37,659 bases of DNA. Source: Paraglaciecola mesophila KMM 241. GTDB lineage: Bacteria; Pseudomonadota; Gammaproteobacteria; Enterobacterales; Alteromonadaceae. The translations under genes and the position numbers were made by a program. The stretch covers positions 1 through 37,659 of the forward strand of contig NZ_BAEP01000044.1 of the NCBI RefSeq assembly GCF_000315015.1, written 5' to 3'. The notes beneath the pieces were generated by a model, which saw nothing but the letters and a program-made list of their open reading frames with translations, did no database searches and was not told the origin of the DNA. Positions 8,569-16,781 of the stretch are shown piece by piece (the first letter of the stretch is position 1; the number at the start of each line of letters is the position of its first letter).

Positions 8569-10416
8569 ATGATAAAACTCATAAATTTGTTAATACTTAC
8601 CATCGCTTTCACGGCGAATGCAAATCAGGTGATTAAGAAAGTAGAACCGGAAAATTGGTGGGTTGGAATGAAAAACCCGGCCCTGCAAATATTGCTCTAC
8701 GGTGACAACGTAGGCCATTTAACGCCTAGCTTTTCAAAGAAAGGCGTCAGTTTAGAAAAGGTCGTCAATGTTAAAAACCCGAATTATCTTTTTCTGTACC
8801 TAAAGCTTGATAAGAATGTTCAAGCAGGCACTTTTCAAATCAACTTGCGGGATGACAGCAAAGTCGTTAGCAGCATTTCTTATTCACTATTAACGCGTGA
8901 AGAGGACTCGGCGAATAGGCAGGGTTTTGATAACTCTGATGTGATGTATCTTATTACCCCTGACCGTTTTGCCAATGGTGACCCTAGCAACGACGATATT
9001 GAAAACATGCTTGAAACCAGCGACAGAGACGATACCAACGGGCGTCATGGTGGTGATATCGAAGGTATAAGACAGAGCTTAGACTATCTATCAGATATGG
9101 GTTTTAACGCAATTTGGTTAAACCCAGTACTTGAAAATAACATGCATGAATACTCGTACCATGGCTATGCGGCTACAGATTTATATAAAGTCGATGCTCG
9201 CTTTGGAAGCAATGAAGAATATAAAGAGTTTATTGCTGAAGCGGACAGCAAGGGAATTAAGGTCATTATGGACATGATCTTGAATCATGTAGGTTCAGAG
9301 CATTGGTTTGTGAAAGACAAGCCGACCGATGATTGGATCAACTTTGGCGACAGTTTTGTTAGTACCAGTCACAGAAGAAATACCATTCAGGACCTTTACG
9401 CTTCGAATAACGACAAAAAACACTTTTCCGATGGCTGGTTTGTAAAAACAATGCCTGATTTAAATCAGCGCAATGAATTACTTGCCGACTACCTAATTCA
9501 AAATACCATTTGGTGGATTGAGTACGGGGGACTCTCAGGCATTAGAATGGACACCTATCCCTACCCCGACAAGGACTTCATGTCAGATTGGACATGCAAG
9601 GTCATGAACGAATATCCACGCTTTAACATTGTCGGTGAAGAATGGGTAAACGAGCCAAGTATCGTTTCCTACTGGCAAAGAGGAAAGGTCAATCACGATG
9701 GTTATAAGTCGTGCTTACCCAGTTTGATGGACTTTCCCCTGCAAGACGCTCTAACGCGTGCGTTAACAGAAGAAGAAAGAACTTACAGCAGTGGCTTAAT
9801 CGAATCCTATAAAATGTTAGCCCGTGATTTTTTATATCCAGATCCAGATGCGCTGGTTATTTTTCCAGACAATCACGATATGGATCGATTCTTTACTCAA
9901 GTAAACGAAGACGTCGACTTGTTTAAGATGGGATTAGTTTACATTTTGACCATGCGCGGAACACCTCAGCTTTATTACGGTACGGAGATCCTGATGAATA
10001 ACTCAGAAGCAAAAGATAACCATGGCGTTATTCGTTCAGATTTCCCAGGTGGATGGGCTGGTGACAGCATCAACGCTTTTACCGGCAAGAATCTAACAAC
10101 GGAACAACGTGAGACTCAGAATTACCTGAAAACACTGCTTAACTGGCGCAAAGATACTAGCGTTATTCACACCGGTAAGCTGATGCACTTTACTCCTGAA
10201 AATGGGCTTTATGTTTACTTTCGATACAATGATGATGAAAAAATCATGGTGGTAATCAATAAACATGAAACATCCACTTCCCTTGATCTATCGCGCTATG
10301 AAGAAATGCTGTCTGATAGAGCTTCAGCAAAGAATATCCTCACGGGCAGCGTTATAGCCTTGGATAAAACCCTCACTGTTGCGGGTAAGACAGCTTCGAT
10401 TTTAGAGGTAAAATAA
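8569..10416 (+). CDS. Secreted GH13 alpha-amylase-family enzyme (cyclomaltodextrinase/neopullulanase type)
   Basis: The product has a short signal peptide (about residues 1-19, ending TANAN), so it should act in the periplasm or outside. Residues about 20-110 resemble the N-terminal beta-sandwich of cyclomaltodextrinases. The GH13 barrel shows DMILNH (~234), GIRMDTYP (nucleophile Asp ~327), GEEW (acid Glu ~358) and DNHD (~433-436), so all catalytic residues are present. A C-terminal beta domain ends at residue 615. The family cleaves alpha-1,4 links in cyclodextrins, pullulan and maltodextrins. It diverges from TBDR1 and has its own operator copy. A likely role is to cut imported dextrins to maltose-size sugars. 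The exact specificity cannot be read from sequence alone. Confidence 0.9.
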   Translation: MIKLINLLILTIAFTANANQVIKKVEPENWWVGMKNPALQILLYGDNVGHLTPSFSKKGVSLEKVVNVKNPNYLFLYLKLDKNVQAGTFQINLRDDSKVVSSISYSLLTREEDSANRQGFDNSDVMYLITPDRFANGDPSNDDIENMLETSDRDDTNGRHGGDIEGIRQSLDYLSDMGFNAIWLNPVLENNMHEYSYHGYAATDLYKVDARFGSNEEYKEFIAEADSKGIKVIMDMILNHVGSEHWFVKDKPTDDWINFGDSFVSTSHRRNTIQDLYASNNDKKHFSDGWFVKTMPDLNQRNELLADYLIQNTIWWIEYGGLSGIRMDTYPYPDKDFMSDWTCKVMNEYPRFNIVGEEWVNEPSIVSYWQRGKVNHDGYKSCLPSLMDFPLQDALTRALTEEERTYSSGLIESYKMLARDFLYPDPDALVIFPDNHDMDRFFTQVNEDVDLFKMGLVYILTMRGTPQLYYGTEILMNNSEAKDNHGVIRSDFPGGWAGDSINAFTGKNLTTEQRETQNYLKTLLNWRKDTSVIHTGKLMHFTPENGLYVYFRYNDDEKIMVVINKHETSTSLDLSRYEEMLSDRASAKNILTGSVIALDKTLTVAGKTASILEVK

Positions 10417-10425
10417 GCGTCATGC

Positions 10426-10460
10426 ACCGCCTGTTAGGGTCTAAACAGGCGGTTTCTTTG
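10426..10460 (+). terminator. Rho-independent terminator of the GH13 gene
   Basis: A perfect 10-bp stem, ACCGCCTGTT (10426-10435) / AACAGGCGGT (10444-10453), with an 8-nt loop is followed by TTCTTTG. It starts ten bases after the GH13 stop. The opposite strand lacks a U tract, so I assign it only to the plus strand. Confidence 0.85.
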
Positions 10461-10483
10461 TATATCAGTACTTTTAGAATGGT

Positions 10484-11986
10484 TTAATGGTTATGTAAAT
10501 TCGTTCTGTGGTCTTCAAAATTCAACGCACAACCATGCAAAAACGATTCAATCTTCTGCTCTAAATATAAATCACCACTGCCAGGCTGTTTTGTCGCCAG
10601 AGGCGGAAATGCCCCATAGCCAGCTAACAAGCAATTCCACGATACGGCATTAAAATGGGTCGAGAGATCTTGGCGCTTTATCTCCGCTTCTAAATCTCCG
10701 CGCTTATACCAAACATCCAATATTTGTAACAGTGACTCAGACAAGTGCATATTGTTACGGTTTGCGCGCCAATACTCACTGTCGTTGCGGGTATTGAGCT
10801 TATAATGCGCTACGATGTAATCACGGGTTCGCTCGGTTCTGTGTTGCATTTTAGCGTTGTATTGCCCTTGCAAACGATTGGTGAAACCACCCTCTTCAAA
10901 TTCTAATATGAATTGCTCAATGGATATCTGCGTAAGGTGCAAGGCGGTAGCTTCAAGCGGCTCAATAAAGCCTGCTGAGAGCCCAATACCCAAACAGTTG
11001 TTTTGCCACTGCTGCGCTAACGCCCCCACCTTCATGGATAAATGCCGGCAATCGCTATCCTCACTCAGATTTAGGTGCTGTTTTAACTCACGCTCAGCTT
11101 GGCTTGAATCGATAAAGTCCGAGCTGTAAACATAGCCGTTACCAAATCGATTGGTCAGGGGGATTTTCCAGCACCAACCCGCTGATAAGGCCGTGGATGT
11201 GGTCTCAACCGGAATATGTTCGCTTATGGGCGTTGGCACCACAACCGCTGAGTCATTAAATAGATTGTCTTTGTAACTGTTAAATTTAACGCCCAGTGTT
11301 TTTTGCATGAGAGCGCTGGAAAACCCGCTGCAATCTACAAACAAATCACCGTTTATTACCATGCCCTCTTTACAGTGCAGCTCTGCGATATCACCGTTGG
11401 GGTGCTGTTTGATACTTTCTACGTTTGCTTGCACGTGCTCTACACTTAGGCCGATAGCATGTTGCTGTAAAAAAGCACCTAACAAATGGGAGTCGAAGTG
11501 ATAACCGTATTCGATATTAAACGGAAAGTTGTCCGGCGTTTGTGGGCCTTTATTTTGCTTAGCCAGTACGCCATTGAGTAAGAAGTCGTCAGGATTTGTG
11601 TGGGTATCAAGCCCAAGTCGACGCGTCCGAGCGTTCACCATAAATGCCCGTTGGGTAAAGGTATCAAGCTGTGAGATAAATGGGTGACTATAACGCTTGA
11701 TACCAGATGCCGGGCTAAAGTCTTCGAAGGCGATATTCATTTTGTATGTGGCGTTGCATTGGGGCATCCAGTCGCCATCAGCAATACCCAGCATGCTAAA
11801 AAAGCGTTTTAAAGTGGGGGTCGAGCCCTCACCTACCCCAACAATGCCGATATCTGGGGATTCAACCAAAGTAACACGCAGAGACTTGTCATTTAATTTA
11901 CCTGCCCACTTGTGGGCAAATAAATTCGCCGCCATCCACCCAGCGGTACCGCCTCCTAAAATAACGATTTTAAATGGTTGTGCCAT
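10484..11986 (-). CDS. Flavin-dependent tryptophan-halogenase-like protein 1
   Basis: This cytoplasmic flavoprotein of the tryptophan halogenase family (PF04820) has the FAD-binding GGGTAGW near residues 12-18. It also has GVGEGSTP (~51-58), a Lys in TYKMNIAF matching the catalytic Lys79 of PrnA, and the WCWKIP form of the WxWxIP signature. GFIEPLEAT carries the Glu equivalent to Glu346 of PrnA. All known halogenase determinants are therefore kept. Family members use FADH2, O2 and halide to halogenate an aromatic ring. A GTG at 11989 immediately precedes the ATG at 11986; AAGG seven bases upstream favours the ATG. The start overlaps the stop of the upstream halogenase (TGATG), which indicates translational coupling. 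GEGSTP in place of GEATIP fits the TBDR-associated subgroup. The substrate is unknown. Confidence 0.85.
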   Translation of the reverse strand: MAQPFKIVILGGGTAGWMAANLFAHKWAGKLNDKSLRVTLVESPDIGIVGVGEGSTPTLKRFFSMLGIADGDWMPQCNATYKMNIAFEDFSPASGIKRYSHPFISQLDTFTQRAFMVNARTRRLGLDTHTNPDDFLLNGVLAKQNKGPQTPDNFPFNIEYGYHFDSHLLGAFLQQHAIGLSVEHVQANVESIKQHPNGDIAELHCKEGMVINGDLFVDCSGFSSALMQKTLGVKFNSYKDNLFNDSAVVVPTPISEHIPVETTSTALSAGWCWKIPLTNRFGNGYVYSSDFIDSSQAERELKQHLNLSEDSDCRHLSMKVGALAQQWQNNCLGIGLSAGFIEPLEATALHLTQISIEQFILEFEEGGFTNRLQGQYNAKMQHRTERTRDYIVAHYKLNTRNDSEYWRANRNNMHLSESLLQILDVWYKRGDLEAEIKRQDLSTHFNAVSWNCLLAGYGAFPPLATKQPGSGDLYLEQKIESFLHGCALNFEDHRTNLHNH

Positions 11987-13476
11987 CACGTTACCTTACA
12001 GAAATGCTTTAGAAACTCGTCATGACTTGGCAGGCTCGTCAATGGCTCTTGCTTCACCTCACACATTTTATTGAGCATATTAAGAAGTTGCGGTTCAGAG
12101 AGGTTATTGGCGATGGGGTGATAGTCGTTGGGCTCTATCCCTTGGCCAACCATTACTTGTAACCAAGAGCTCTCTAAAAACAAATCGTTCTGCTCTCTGA
12201 ACAGCTTGCCGGTTTGCTTAAACAGCGCCATTTTATGAGCCAATGAAGCTGGAATATCCATGCTTTGTATGTTTCGCCAAAATTGGCTGTCATCGCGCTC
12301 TGTCAAATGATAATGCAGCACCAAAAAATCACGTATCTGGGTGTATTCTAGTTCTGATTGATGGTTGAATTCATCTACCGCTGCGCTATCGATTCCCTGA
12401 TGAGGGAATAAATGAATTAAGCGCACGATAGCAGATTGAATAAGGTGAATACTGGTAGACTCAAGGGGCTCTAAAAAACCACTAGCGAGCCCCACAGCAA
12501 CCACATTCTTGTGCCACTGCTTACGCCTGCGCCCCGTTTTAAAATGTATGACTTTGGGGTCGCCGATGGGCGTTGAATCCAAATTATTCAGCAATGAGTG
12601 GGTCGCTTCATCATCGCTCATATGCGAGCTGCAATACACTAAGCCATTACCATTTCTGTGCTGCAAGGGAATGCGCCATTGCCAACCCGCTTTATGGGCA
12701 ATGGCCCGTGTATAAGGCACAGTTTTGTCGAATCGTTCAGAAGGCACAGCCACTGCGCGATCGCAAGGCAGTAAGTGCGTCCAATCGTCATATCCGACAC
12801 CAAGAGTTTGTTGAATAAGCAAACCACGAAACCCAGAGCAATCAACAAATAAGTCACCGTGAATTTGCTGGCCGTCTTGCAAGGTAACACCAGCAATATC
12901 CCCTGACGGATGTTGCTGAACGGATTCAATCATGCCTTCAATGCGTTTAGCGCCTAGCTTCTGACAATAACGTCGCAAAAATTGCGCGTACAATGAAGCA
13001 TCAAAATGATAAGCGTAGGGTAAATCAAGTACCGGATCTTGCGCTTTTATATGAGCGAATTTGCCTTGGGTTGCACACAGGTAGTTTAAATCGTAATCCC
13101 AAATAGTTGACTCGTGACCAAGGTTCTTAGCACGATTCACAAAGTGGTGAAAATGACAGAACGCCATACTTTTACCTGGCGAGCCGAATGTATGAAAATA
13201 GCTTTCATTGGGTGTACGCCAATTCTCGAACTTAATCGCTAATTTGATGGTGGCTTTGGTTTCTCTTAAAAACTCTGCTTCGTTAATACCCAAAACTTGA
13301 TTCACTAAGCGTATGGGAGGAATTGTCGCTTCACCAACGCCAACGGTGCCAATGGCTTCGGACTCAACCAAGGTAATGTTAATAGAAGTACCTACGACTT
13401 TTTGCAGTAACGCAGCCGTTAACCAACCTGCTGTTCCGCCGCCTACTATGACTACATTTTTAATTACTTGCTTCAT
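11986..13476 (-). CDS. Flavin-dependent tryptophan-halogenase-like protein 2
   Basis: This is the second halogenase-family flavoprotein, 496 residues, with no signal peptide. It shows VGGGTAGW (~11-18), GVGEATIP as in PrnA (~46-53), Lys78 in TIKLAIKF (the PrnA Lys79 position), WQWRIP (WxWxIP) and GFLEPLEST with the catalytic Glu. It is closer to the PrnA-type motifs than its neighbour, so the two are not a recent duplication. It lies 135 bp after TBDR2, separated by two hairpins, and overlaps the next halogenase gene. FADH2 would have to come from a flavin reductase, and none is encoded in the window. Its activity on tryptophan, a peptide or another aromatic compound cannot be decided from sequence. 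Confidence 0.85.
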   Translation of the reverse strand: MKQVIKNVVIVGGGTAGWLTAALLQKVVGTSINITLVESEAIGTVGVGEATIPPIRLVNQVLGINEAEFLRETKATIKLAIKFENWRTPNESYFHTFGSPGKSMAFCHFHHFVNRAKNLGHESTIWDYDLNYLCATQGKFAHIKAQDPVLDLPYAYHFDASLYAQFLRRYCQKLGAKRIEGMIESVQQHPSGDIAGVTLQDGQQIHGDLFVDCSGFRGLLIQQTLGVGYDDWTHLLPCDRAVAVPSERFDKTVPYTRAIAHKAGWQWRIPLQHRNGNGLVYCSSHMSDDEATHSLLNNLDSTPIGDPKVIHFKTGRRRKQWHKNVVAVGLASGFLEPLESTSIHLIQSAIVRLIHLFPHQGIDSAAVDEFNHQSELEYTQIRDFLVLHYHLTERDDSQFWRNIQSMDIPASLAHKMALFKQTGKLFREQNDLFLESSWLQVMVGQGIEPNDYHPIANNLSEPQLLNMLNKMCEVKQEPLTSLPSHDEFLKHFCKVT

Positions 13477-13493
13477 CGAATCACTTTAAACAG

Positions 13494-13532
13494 AAAAACC
13501 CCATCTAATGTATATATAACCAGATGGGGTTT
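13494..13532 (-). terminator. Terminator/attenuator between TBDR2 and the halogenase genes
   Basis: On the minus strand AAACCCCATCT pairs perfectly with AGATGGGGTTT (11 bp, 15-nt loop) and runs into five T residues. It should end most TBDR2 transcripts and let a fraction continue into the halogenases, which begin 18 bases further on. Confidence 0.75.
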
Positions 13533-13539
13533 GAAATTA

Positions 13540-13561
13540 AAAGCGCTGCACATAGCGCTTT
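13540..13561. repeat. Small hairpin after TBDR2
   Basis: AAAGCGCT (13540-13547) and AGCGCTTT (13554-13561) form a perfect 8-bp stem with a 6-nt loop. It precedes the terminator hairpin at 13494-13532 in the minus-strand transcript, so two stable stems lie in the 135-bp gap. It may stabilise the 3' end of the TBDR2 mRNA. Confidence 0.55.
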
Positions 13562-13611
13562 AGGTTAAGAGGCGCTGAGTGACTGCCCCGTTTATCGCCA
13601 TGCTTGCCTAA

Positions 13612-16413
13612 TTAAAAGGTGTAATTGAAACCTAATAAGTAGTTAGCCCCAAATGATTGGTAGCGCGTCACTAAGCGGCCATCGTTTGGTGCTGCTTGAA
13701 CCGTATCTTCGTCGGTTAAGTTTTGTGCTTGTAACGTCACTCGTAACCCGTATAAAGACTCGATACCAGATTCACTGAAGTCATAACCAATCTGCGCATC
13801 CCAAAGCTCGCCACCTTGGTCAGTTGCATCAACCAAAGACAAACTTAAACCACGTTGTTCTGTCAAGAACGGGTCTCGCTTAGTACCTGAAATACGCACT
13901 TCGAAGCCGTTCATTTCATAGTACGCAGTCAAACTATACGACTCTTCTGATAAGCCTGGAATACGTGTATCTGTTTGACCAGGTGCAGCGTCCAATTTGC
14001 CATCCATGAAGGTGGCGCTAGCGAACATACCAAAGCCATCTAAGCTTTCGTGGATCATGTTAAACGGCAAGCTTGCTTGGAACTCGTAACCACGCACAAA
14101 ACCTTCGAAACCATCTAGTACAGATGATACGCCACCTAAGAATGTCACTGGTGCTGAGCCATCAGATGCTTGGTGTAGTGTCGGAATGTAAACGTCTGAA
14201 AAGTCAGCAACCACACTGGTGTCACGGTGCCAGTTTTTGATGTCTTTAAAGAAGAATGACATTGCAAAATAGCCATCATCAGCGAAGTAGTTCTCATAAG
14301 ACAAGTCAAATTGATCAGCTTCTAACGGTTTAAGCTCAGGGTTACCAGAACTTCCCCCCCAAGGCCCATTGGCTGGATCTGGGTTAGCAATTTGGTTATC
14401 GTTGAATGCAAAAGTAGCCTGAGTATTTGGTCGCATATCATCCATGCGCGGTCGACTGATGACTTTTGATAATGCAGTACGGATAAACTGACCTTCGTAT
14501 ATCTCAGCACTTAGGTTCAGCGTTGGTAATACATCAGTATAATCAGCCCCGCCCGTCACTGGAACCGCTATTGTCATGCCATCAACATCGCTGGTGGTAC
14601 TAAAACCAGTTGATGATTGGTCTGCATTAACGACTTGCAAGCCCACATTACCTTTGATGAATACATCGCCTATCTCGGTATTAATATCAAGTTTGGCAAA
14701 TACTGTGGTCAGTTGCTCTTCTACTTCATAAGTGTCGCCTAAGCGCTCGTTTTGCACTAAACCTGCATCTGTTGCTGTATAATAACCGCTGTTATATAGA
14801 CCTAAACTGTCGTAACCAAGCACACCATTAATGCCGATAAAATCAAGGTTGATTGCGCCTACCGGATCAGGGATTGGACCTTGGCCTGGGTACTCAGGTG
14901 CCGTTAAATAGGAACCATTGTTAATTTTTGACTTGGAGCGGTCAGAGTAATTGATACCCACATTAAGGTTGGTGAAAATACCCCACTCTACAAATCCGTC
15001 AACTTCAAAACGAACGCTGTCGAGCTTTTCTTCAAACACCGGCTCATTCACGAAGCCATCTTGAGCATCTGAACCGATAATCGGTGCCCCCCAAGCTTGC
15101 GGGCCTGCTAAACTAATTAAGCTAGGGTCGGTTAAATCAACACCAGGTAGCGTTGGATGGTCCCCATACACCGCACCGGTAGAGGTCATTGTCCACGAGC
15201 GTGGTGAAATAGGACGACCATCAAGGCCTGCACGACCAACACCTGAATAACTTTCGATGTCAGTAATGGTTTTATCCACTTTACCACTTGATAAATCGGC
15301 AGATACCGTCCAGTTTTCGTCAAGCTCATAAGCGACATTCAAACCAAAGGTGGTTAACTCGGCGTTTTGCTCTTTTGCATCGTTACGCACCACTGAATAG
15401 AAACCATCGTGATAGCCTTCAGTCACTAAACCGTCTTCTACTTTTGTGATGGTGTAATCAACACCACCCCACTCTGGGCCACCTTCTTCTAGCCCACGTT
15501 TTACGTCATTTTCAACAAAATCGATATAAAGGGCATCAAGTTGCACAGTTAGTTTGTCAGACGGTGCCCATTGAATAACAGCAGCGATAGAGTCACGTTC
15601 AAGTAACGCTGAGCGCGCTAAAGAATCGTGGCCGCCTAGAATAAGTGTCCCTTCTGGTACTTCGACACCTGGGGCAGCGTTTTCAGGATTGGCAGTTGCG
15701 TAACCCCAGCCACCAAATTGCTCTTCCTGGCGCGGTGATTCCATAGTAGCAAGTGTTAACGCTACGCCTATGGTGTCATCAGCGAAAGAATCTACGTAGT
15801 TGAATGATAAACGATGGCCGTCATTGTCAAAATCTGGGTTGGCTGAGTCTTCTGCGTTTTTCTCGAATGAGCCGTTAAGCGTAATGCTTTGTTCCATACC
15901 CAGTGGCTTAATGGTTTGAAGATCAACCGTGCCGCCTATACCTTGATTAATCAAGCCTGCTTCTGGTGTTTTATAAACAATGATGTTTGATACGATTTCT
16001 GTTGGGTATAAATCAAATTCAACCCCGCGGTTATCGCCCATGCCCAATAACTCACGGCCATTCATTGACGTACCGATGTAGTTTTCGTTGAAACCACGAA
16101 CAGATAAGCCACTGGTACGCCCGTTTCTGCGCTCACCAGCTAGGCCAGGCAAACGTGCTAATGATTCTGCAACACTGGTATCAGGCAATTTACCAATATC
16201 TTCAGCTGATAACACTTCCACAATAGAGGTGTTATCCATCTTTATTGCTTGGGCACGCATCAAGCTACCGCGAATACCCGTGACCTGAATCACTTCAGTG
16301 TCGTCGCCTACGTCGGCTGCTTCTTCTTGGGCAAATGCGGCTGGTGTGATACCAAATGCAAAACCGCTAGTGATTAGCGCGGCCTTGATTAAATTAGGTT
16401 TAAAATTTTTCAT
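13612..16413 (-). CDS. TonB-dependent outer-membrane receptor linked to halogenases
   Basis: This protein is about 933 residues, with signal peptide MKNFKPNLIKAALITSG... cut near AFAQ. The signal is strikingly similar to that of TBDR1, so the two are paralogues. The plug shows LSAEDIGKLPDTSVAESLAR, LSVRGFNENY and GGTVDLQT. A large barrel follows and ends in the canonical C-terminal Phe (NYTF). A longer reading frame begins at a TTG at 16440, but the ATG at 16413 has GGGA nine bases upstream and starts exactly at the signal peptide. The operator copy at 16541-16554 ties it to the glucan genes. Two halogenase genes follow. The ligand is probably a maltodextrin, by inference from the shared operator. 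Confidence 0.9.
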   Translation of the reverse strand: MKNFKPNLIKAALITSGFAFGITPAAFAQEEAADVGDDTEVIQVTGIRGSLMRAQAIKMDNTSIVEVLSAEDIGKLPDTSVAESLARLPGLAGERRNGRTSGLSVRGFNENYIGTSMNGRELLGMGDNRGVEFDLYPTEIVSNIIVYKTPEAGLINQGIGGTVDLQTIKPLGMEQSITLNGSFEKNAEDSANPDFDNDGHRLSFNYVDSFADDTIGVALTLATMESPRQEEQFGGWGYATANPENAAPGVEVPEGTLILGGHDSLARSALLERDSIAAVIQWAPSDKLTVQLDALYIDFVENDVKRGLEEGGPEWGGVDYTITKVEDGLVTEGYHDGFYSVVRNDAKEQNAELTTFGLNVAYELDENWTVSADLSSGKVDKTITDIESYSGVGRAGLDGRPISPRSWTMTSTGAVYGDHPTLPGVDLTDPSLISLAGPQAWGAPIIGSDAQDGFVNEPVFEEKLDSVRFEVDGFVEWGIFTNLNVGINYSDRSKSKINNGSYLTAPEYPGQGPIPDPVGAINLDFIGINGVLGYDSLGLYNSGYYTATDAGLVQNERLGDTYEVEEQLTTVFAKLDINTEIGDVFIKGNVGLQVVNADQSSTGFSTTSDVDGMTIAVPVTGGADYTDVLPTLNLSAEIYEGQFIRTALSKVISRPRMDDMRPNTQATFAFNDNQIANPDPANGPWGGSSGNPELKPLEADQFDLSYENYFADDGYFAMSFFFKDIKNWHRDTSVVADFSDVYIPTLHQASDGSAPVTFLGGVSSVLDGFEGFVRGYEFQASLPFNMIHESLDGFGMFASATFMDGKLDAAPGQTDTRIPGLSEESYSLTAYYEMNGFEVRISGTKRDPFLTEQRGLSLSLVDATDQGGELWDAQIGYDFSESGIESLYGLRVTLQAQNLTDEDTVQAAPNDGRLVTRYQSFGANYLLGFNYTF

Positions 16414-16781
16414 GTGTATATATCCCGTTTTTAGACCCAAACGTAAACCTGTGTGGCGGTTAACAACTTGTAGTCAAATGTTACAACTTTGTTCTAGTTG
16501 CCGGAATAGTACAGCCTCGACTATCAATGCCTCAATGTCTTGCATACGTATTCAGTAAAAATACACAACATAATTTTAACAGCCTCTTGTTAGCCTGGCA
16601 CTCTGCACACCTTGTAAGGTATTGTTTTAATAGTAATAAATGGACTCGGGCCGAAAAGAAATGAAAAATTCATGTTAATGTTGCTTCGTCTTTAAATCGA
16701 CTCTTATGTCTATTCTTGTACAATTTTCGATGCTAGCCTTCCTTTACATTGACCCATAAAACAGAACCAAGCGTTAACGTT
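16414..16781. promoter_or_regulatory. Divergent promoter region between TBDR2 and the cupin gene
   Basis: No gene is seen here. The minus strand has the 14-mer at 16541-16554, then three bases and CATTG, then a candidate -35 TTGAGG (complement of 16530-16535). An 18-nt spacer leads to a candidate -10 TACTAT (complement of 16506-16511). The arrangement copies the TBDR1 promoter. No clear promoter for the cupin gene was found. Confidence 0.55.
16541..16554 (-). promoter_or_regulatory. Predicted operator copy 3 (upstream of TBDR2-halogenases)
   Basis: This is a perfect third copy of the 14-mer and reads TGAATACGTATGCA toward TBDR2. It lies about 128 bp before the chosen start and 5 bp upstream of the candidate -35. 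It could also serve the divergent cupin gene. Confidence 0.8.

Noticed and set aside
8418-8612. Minus-strand 64-codon frame with hydrophobic N-terminus overlapping the GH13 start
   Set aside because: It overlaps the GH13 signal-peptide coding region and its leader, has no good ribosome site, and its C-terminus is just the reverse of the leader. I treat it as chance.
12639-12929. Alternative minus-strand frame inside halogenase 2
   Set aside because: It overlaps the conserved halogenase frame, which keeps all its motifs without interruption; no frameshift is needed.
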